From Daphnia pulex (taxonomy: Eukaryota; Arthropoda; Branchiopoda; Diplostraca; Daphniidae): 64,000 nt of DNA. Position numbers and translations under genes: made by a program. Shown here in pieces: positions 57,286 through 64,000 of this stretch. The notes beneath the pieces are model-generated. The model searched no databases. It saw only the letters and a program-made list of their open reading frames with translations, and had not been told where the DNA came from. Numbering within the stretch: position 1 is the first letter of the stretch; each line of letters starts with the position of its first letter. The stretch is taken from contig NC_060025.1 of the NCBI RefSeq assembly GCF_021134715.1, positions 4,340,001 through 4,404,000 on the forward strand, read 5' to 3'.

Positions 57286-58515
57286 TTCTTCATTTTTTCG
57301 GACCATCAGCGTGGCGTACGCGGCTGCTGTTGTTTGTTTCGCCATCGCCTATGGACCCTTTTTTTTCTTCTTTAAGGAACGCCACAAGTCAGCAGAAACT
57401 TCATATGGCGACATCATATAAGCAGCTGCCGCGTCACAGCACAAAAAAAAAAGACTCCGCCCGCCGAGTCAACATAGCGGATGTTATAATTTTTAATTTC
57501 AACTCGTTTCTTTTCACGTCGTTTTGATGTGAATTCGAAACGCTTGAATATAAAATTCTCGTCCTATATTTTTAAGTAAAGGGAAGAGATTTATCGTGAC
57601 GTCGATGACTTGGTTTGTTGTATAGAGGAGCCTCTCACTGTTAATAGTCGCGCGTGAAATGCTCAAACAATAGACCCTCTCGGCGTGATTGAGAGTTGAT
57701 CATCTGTTAAGAGGCAGAGAAAAAGAGAAAGAGCGTCGAGTGACACTTATTTGAGTTCCTCGTTTATTATTTCAACGGCTAATGGAACTTGGAAAAGATT
57801 GCGTAAAAAAAAATAATAAAAAGTGTTACCGAGAACACGTTTGCGTCTGTCTAATATCTTTTACGTTTTTTTATTTTACGCCGGTGTCGAAACTACGGAA
57901 ATGTGGCCCCATTGAAAGGGGTTTTGAGCGTTCAGGAGAAAGTTGAACAAAATTCCGAGAAAAATGTTTTTGATTCTTTTCAATTTTCACATCCTCTTGT
58001 TCTTATTCTTTTTCTTTCTAAACATCCGGAATGACCACCTAGCACGATTTCTCGTACATCCTTCATTTTTTTTTCGTTACAGATCGATCGGTAGGCGCAC
58101 AGCTAACAGTATAAATATCCCAAAAAAAGCTGGACAATCAAAATTGTTTTATTCCAGCAATTTCTTCGTCTTTGTTTTGCGTAGCACGCCAGCTAATAGT
58201 TAGCAAAATTACAAGAAAATTACGAGCGAAATTTTTTATTTTCTGGAGCCCCGCCCAGAGGCCAACATTTCGCGGTGTGTTTGTTCGGTAGTATTATTCC
58301 ATTGCACCGGGAGGGATTCTACGGGCAATGACCTTGTTTTCACCAAATCCCCCACCATAACAATCGGCAAATAAACAGCGGCGCTTATTCGTCTGCTGGA
58401 TATTTACCGAGCCATTATCATAATATTCTTCCCTTTCTAACTTTTTTGATGTTATACATAGCTACAAGTCAAATGCCCGGCACTCTCTCCACCCATTTTT
58501 GATGTGAGTGTGCTG

Positions 58516-58516
58516 G

Positions 58517-58545
<29 letters not shown>
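58516..58545 (+). repeat. (GA)n microsatellite
   Basis: About 14 GA dinucleotides. Confidence 0.9.
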
Positions 58546-58547
<2 letters not shown>

Positions 58548-61500
58548 TGACGTACAGTATGATTATACAGAACACATGGCAAAAGACCGGACGGGGGACC
58601 TCAAAATCCCGATTTCACTCGGCCGCAACTGGAGAAAAGATGAGAGCGTTCAACCGAGTCATTCATCAACCCTGGAAATATATAGAATGAGCCTATAACA
58701 TGGTTGTACGAGAACGACTGGAAAGAAAAATAAAAATAGAAAAAAACAGCTGGATGGCCGAAACAATATGTCATCAAAGTGTCTGGAAATAAAACGCCTC
58801 TATAATTGTTACATAGCCCTGCGCAGCAGTTCAGTTCAGTTCCCAAGTTGAGATTTTCTTTTTCGTATACTGTATATAAATATCTACCGTAATTCTTCTT
58901 CTTATTCTTATTATTAAATATTATCCCACATGTGTTTCTAAACGTGTCACATTGACTTGAGACAACATATGGCGGTCCGTTTGCGGATGCCTTGTTTTCG
59001 ATTCCGCTTTTTGGTTCTCATTCCAAATTTTATTTTGCGCCCTTTTTTTTTCTTTATTTTTTTGTATTTTCTCGGCGACTTCAATTACCTTTGTTTTTGG
59101 TTTTTTTTTTGTTTTTGTAGGTCAACCGCGCGCATACAAAGCCCCATTAATGATCAGCACCACTTCTCTCTGCATATGTAGCTCCTATCTTTCACATGCC
59201 TTTCAACAACACTGTGTATATAGCCAGCAGCAGGTTCAGTCCCCAGTCTGAGCCCGGCGTACGTCAGACATTCATCAGCTCTAGGAGAAAGAAATTTTAA
59301 ATAAATATACTAAATCACTCTGGTTGTATTGGAAGAACGACCTGCTGGTGATTATATGGAGGCCATTATTATTATTACGTGATGGTAGAGATATACGTCA
59401 AAAGAATATATATATAGGCGCTGCTTTTATTTGAAACTGTTAACCGATTCCAAAGATTTCTTCTTTCGCTTGGTCGGAATGTTTTTTTGGGGGTTGTGGA
59501 TCACTCTGAAAGTATAACGAGAAACACACAGCAAAGACATCAAAGGAAAAAAAGAAGTGGCTGCCCGGTTTTGTGAGTGATGCCAAAGTCCCCAGATGGC
59601 CAGGCCAAGCCAGGCCGGCAGCAGTTTCGTTTGACGTCACTTGACTTTGGCCGAATTGCCCGTCGGCGGAGAAACAGGGGCATTAACAGCAGATGAACAT
59701 TTTTGTTAGTTCCTCCCAAAAAAGAAAAACACAAACAAGAAGGAATAAAAGACGCGTGAAATATACGTTTAGACGCGGCAGCATGTGTGAACGTTCTGGC
59801 TTATTTGCCTACCGAGCTGGCGAATCCAATAGGAAACAAGCCCCCAAAAAATTGGAGGAATTTTCCGGAAATTTTTATTGCGCAGACTTTACGTATGAGC
59901 CCAACAGTTTCAATAATGCAAGTCGGCAATACGAAGAAGGTGAACCTACACTGAGACGAAAAGAAAGTTGCCAAACGTATTATTTCACGCAAATGGTCAA
60001 TGACCTACTGATTTCTATATCAAAAAAGGTTTTGTATTTTTGTTGTTCCTCCCGTCATCTTACACAACAACAACAGCGATTCCAGGAACTGATCAAATTG
60101 AATGACGTCGACAGTCAAGAAATTGTTTTACACAAATGCGGGGTATACTGACTTGGGGGGGGGGGTTCTACCCACAGATTTTTAGACTATACCCCCGAAA
60201 ACATTTTTTGCGAAATACTGTGGCTTCAACATTCGGTCACTTCCTCCTTCCACCGTAATACAGACGATGGTTCATACAAGGATCCATCAGCGTTAGAGAC
60301 TCTCGGCTCAGTCGGTGACGTTATGTACAGTCACCGGCGACCACATTTTTTCTTTCTTCCGGGAAAGATTACAGTTGCTGTTACATTGGCAATGTATTTT
60401 TTCGTGTGAACGACTGACGTTGATATTTGTCAAACAAACAGTTGAGACACAAATCATCGCAAATCACCCAGCAGCAAAGTCTGGCAACGGTCCAGCACTA
60501 GCACAGAATGGGTCGCATTCTTATTCGACATTTGTTTAACTTCTTCCTACTTTAGCTAAAAATATTATTCAAAGGACATATGAAAGGAAGCCATGGAATG
60601 TCGCCATCCTTTCCCGCTGTCCGAATTACGAGACGTGTTTTTTTGGCCGGCATTCACGTTTTGCTGATTATTCAACCGACTGCTGGCCAATGTCAAAACA
60701 CAGAATGAATGAAATACGGTTATCATAACGGCCTGATTTCCTCAGGCTCGAACATTTTTCCAAAAATATTGGAGAAACCAAAAAAAAATTTCCACCGATT
60801 TTGACGCCATTAATAATAATCAAAATTCGTTCCCAAATATAATCGAATATCACAGCCGAAATTGTGTTGAAAACAATCACGCGCGCACCCGCGACACGCT
60901 TGAATTTATTCCGGTGTGTTTCATTTTTGTGTATAATTATTTTATTATTGACAGTGTAATATATGGTTGGCTTCTTTTTCCGTCTGTGTGGAATTTCCGC
61001 CCGGGATTTTGGAATTTATTCATTCAGTTTTGTTTAACGGCCACATAATAACAGAATCGCACCGTATTTAAAAAAAAGGGACTTGCGGGTAAATTATTGG
61101 ACGTCGACGTGTCATTCTTTTGATTGATTAATAATTCTTGACCAGATGGTACTGTATATCTCTACCTGTTTCTTGGGGAGGGTTTAGCCTAGCTGTGCAT
61201 AGTGTTATAAATACAGTGCGGTCTTTCACTTCCGAAATCCGTCTATAATGCATCATACACAACAACGTGGCCCAATAAAGCGCCCGGCTAGCGCTAGCCC
61301 GTTTTGACATTGATGTTTTGGACACTCTATCATTTGCAACAGATTGCCGAACCGCACGCAGAAAAACCCTTTGGCGGATTGATGTGGTCCACCAAGTTAT
61401 ACACACGTATCTAGGCCTACTATCTATATCAAAGAATAAGCCCAAAAAATTGCCCTGCAGATATGTCTAGCCTATATGCTATGTGTTACCTATGATACAG

Positions 61501-62245
61501 ACGTGTCCAGCCAAAAGAAGTACGGTTATCAATTATTACTTGAGAGAAAAACCTCATTGATTTGAGGAATTTTTTTTTTTATGTACATATATACACAGCA
61601 GCAGCAGTCGGGTGATCGACCAAAAATATCCCGGTACACCAGCCGTTTCTCGCTGCTGTAAACGCCAGATTTTTTTTTCTCCGATCTCATCGTGTTCCGT
61701 TGCTTTTTTTTAACGTGTTTTTTTTTCAATTTTCCACGGAAACAGATTTTATACCGTTGGTTCTGGCGAAGATTTTATTCGTTGTAACGTGCATATTACA
61801 GTACGTACCGCATAAATAGTCAATTTTTTTTTTCATCTGATTTTTTTTTCCTTGTGCGATTGAAAACGTTGATCGTTTTTGGATTTCGAGTTAAAAAAAA
61901 AAAGAAAAAGGAGTCTGTTAACATTTTGTCAGGTAAGCCAACTGAATTCCTCTCTGGAAGGTGGTTTCTACGTTCCTCTATCTCTAGCGCAGCAAAGAGA
62001 AATGAACTTCAACAGTACCGTTGCGTGGAAAGCGGCGCTGAATACTAATGAGATATAAAATGGTAAAAAGATGAAAAAAGAAGAAGAAAGAAGAAGAAAA
62101 CAGGTCGAACACAAAACAAAAGAATCGAATGAGAGTTCCCTCTCTCTCTACTGAGCTCAGCAGTGCTGAGAAGGGGCTCAGCTCTCGTCTGAACCTCCGG
62201 TTCTGCTCACCTGTACATAACACGGTGAGGGCCACTAGGAAGAGC

Positions 62246-62275
62246 CAAGAAGAAGAAGAAGAAGAAGAAGAAGAA
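62246..62275 (+). repeat. (AAG)n microsatellite
   Basis: About ten AAG triplets. A TTC run of opposite sense follows at about 62,438-62,462. Confidence 0.9.
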
Positions 62276-63232
62276 ACCGTTGCTGCGGAGTCAGGGTCAA
62301 GGTCAGATTCTCAAACCCCAAACACGGCAATGACATTCTAGACTAAGGCATACAGTTTATCTCCATCATACGGTAACGGGTGATTACCTCATCGCCGGCC
62401 CCCCTCTTGGGTTTTCTCTCCGTTTTTCTTCCACTCTCTTCTTCTTCTTCTTCTTTTTCTTTTTTTATTCATTAAAATTACATTGCACAATTGTCCTCTT
62501 CTTCTACTAGATGCACGACGGTGAGCACAGTGTGAAAGGTCAACCGACATGTCTAGAATTTAAAAAAAGGTCACACACAAATCCGCTATAAAAATCCATT
62601 GTTCCCAAGCCCCGACTTCCGTCTAATTTTAATAACAGAAAATCAAAAGTATATACAGTCTTATACATTCTAGGGTCAAATCAATTTTCAGTTTGAATGA
62701 ATTTTCTTTCTGGTGGAAAAAAAGCGGGTGTGTATAAAGGAGAGTTATTACCTGGTTGTCTCCAGGTGAACAAATAGGGGACAAGAGTCCACAACAAAAA
62801 AATCTGGAAAGAATCCAAAGAAATATAAAAACAAGTCGCATTCAACGTGTTGACGCTCCGTCCGTATATATAAGAGATGTGTTCCAGGAAGAATTCAATT
62901 CGAAAAAAAAATAAAAGGTTTAGGCCGTTCGGGTTATTATGGGGGAGAATCCAAGTAGAAGTAGAAGAAGACAGTTAACTACTATACATTCACAGAAGGA
63001 AACAGAAGGATCTTGGGTTTCCGGCTGCCTTTAACGGTTGTGACCTTCAGGAGGTCACCACCCAAAGAAGGACCAGCACGAGTTTGGGGGAAACTGAAGA
63101 AGAAGAAGAAGGCAACGGAGGGGAGATGATAACGCAGGCGGAATAATATCGCCGCTGGATGGAATGTGTCTTGCGACGACTCAAGGCTCCACCTCCCATT
63201 TTTGAGATGAGGAAAAGTAATCATCAAGAAAA

Positions 63233-63260
63233 TAAGAAGAAGAAGAAGAAGAAGAAGAAA
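63233..63260 (+). repeat. (GAA)n microsatellite
   Basis: About nine GAA triplets; an interrupted CTT/TTC run of opposite sense follows at 63,428-63,470. Confidence 0.9.
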
Positions 63261-64000
63261 AAAGATGGGAGGCCTTTACCTGGGCCAGCGGCCATTTTAT
63301 TTTCTTCCATCCCCAAAAGAATCAAAAGATGAAAGGCAAAAAGAGGAAGAATGGGATAAATAGAAAAGAGGAAGGTGATTGCACCATGACCCAATGACCT
63401 ACAACGCCACCAAAGACTCCTCAAAGTCCTTCTTCTCCTTCTTCTCCTTCCTCTCCTTCTTCTTCTTCATGATAACCTGATATGGGTCCGTGCTTCTTGT
63501 GGGCGGCTTTCTCGTTTCAACAGCAGCCCACGGCCAAAGAAAAAGGGGCGCCCACAAAAGGGGGAAAAAACACACAACAACGAATAACTTTTAAAAAGTA
63601 CCGTTAGAGCCAAGTCTCCACAGCTCCGTGTGTGTATGCGTGTGTATAATAAGTTGAAGACCAACAACGTCATCGTCTTCTTTTGCCTTTTAAACTTTCC
63701 ATCAGCCTCAACGCAACAACAGCGGCTGATAAAGAACTCTCCATATCCTTTCGACTCTTCCTACTATATTCATGATGTTGTTGGGACGATGGCCTTTCTT
63801 GTGGATGGTTCATGAACTCGGACTTGTTCCGGGAACTTTATGCACCACCAATCGTTATTATTATTACCTGTTAAAGAATTCTATATAGTTAACTTTAAAA
63901 AAATAATGAATGAATTCGACTATAATTTGATTTCGCTTTCGATTTTGGTTTGACCCAACAACATTTCAATATTTCTTTTTTCTCTCATTCTCGCAATAAG

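Larger units (their letters stand above)
55808..64000. other. Long region without a supported gene
   Basis: AT-rich DNA with many simple repeats. Frames at 56,201-56,641 (-), 57,204-57,527 (+) and 61,128-61,445 (-) are low-complexity or resemble nothing. The longest balanced one is 59,693-60,151 (+, 152 aa), without a recognised domain or splice support. The region may be a large intron or regulatory DNA of a gene beyond the window. Confidence 0.4.

Overview
The window looks like arthropod nuclear DNA, most probably a small-genome branchiopod crustacean such as Daphnia. The evidence is intron-bearing genes with 55-95 bp introns and GT-AG borders, a lola-type BTB gene with alternative zinc-finger exons, a delta/epsilon-type GST relic, and short runs of the arthropod telomere unit TTAGG inside repeats. 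The species assignment is inference; the gene families are read from the sequence.

Positions 1 to about 21,100 are dominated by mobile DNA and gene relics. A cohesin SA/STAG exon at the left edge is broken by a TA-flanked foldback MITE, with a second one further along. Two hAT-like MITEs lie in opposite orientation, each with a perfect 8-bp target duplication (1,395-1,945 and 2,254-2,813). A GST relic sits at 3.6-3.8 kb. From 4.1 to 19.0 kb there are two head-to-tail copies of a Helitron-like element. The second copy is split by a young, intact Ty3/Gypsy retrotransposon (8,229-13,965) and by an 80-bp inverted-repeat segment that carries fragments of an exosome subunit and an aminoacyl-tRNA synthetase.

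Positions 21.2-24.0 kb hold two convergent housekeeping genes: METTL17 (mitochondrial ribosome assembly, eight exons, + strand) and GAR1 (H/ACA snoRNP subunit, - strand; its first exon was not found). From 24 to 39 kb there are further transposon remnants: an LTR-like end, a LINE RT fragment, a BEL/Pao gag fragment, a FLYWCH/MULE piece, a 396-bp tandem duplication, a 2.1-kb foldback element and a 1.6-kb element with about 210-bp inverted ends and THAP-like coding remains.

Positions 39.6-55.8 kb form the gene-rich part: an eight-finger C2H2 gene (+), a flavin monooxygenase (-, convergent with it), a lola-like BTB gene (+) with three alternative C-terminal zinc-finger modules, and an unidentified secreted/membrane protein gene (-). 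From 55.8 kb to the end I find no convincing gene, only AT-rich DNA with GA, GAA and TTC microsatellites.

Exon borders were set by hand from splice consensus, frame continuity and family similarity. For METTL17, the C2H2 gene, FMO, all three lola isoforms and the secreted protein the summed exon lengths are multiples of three.
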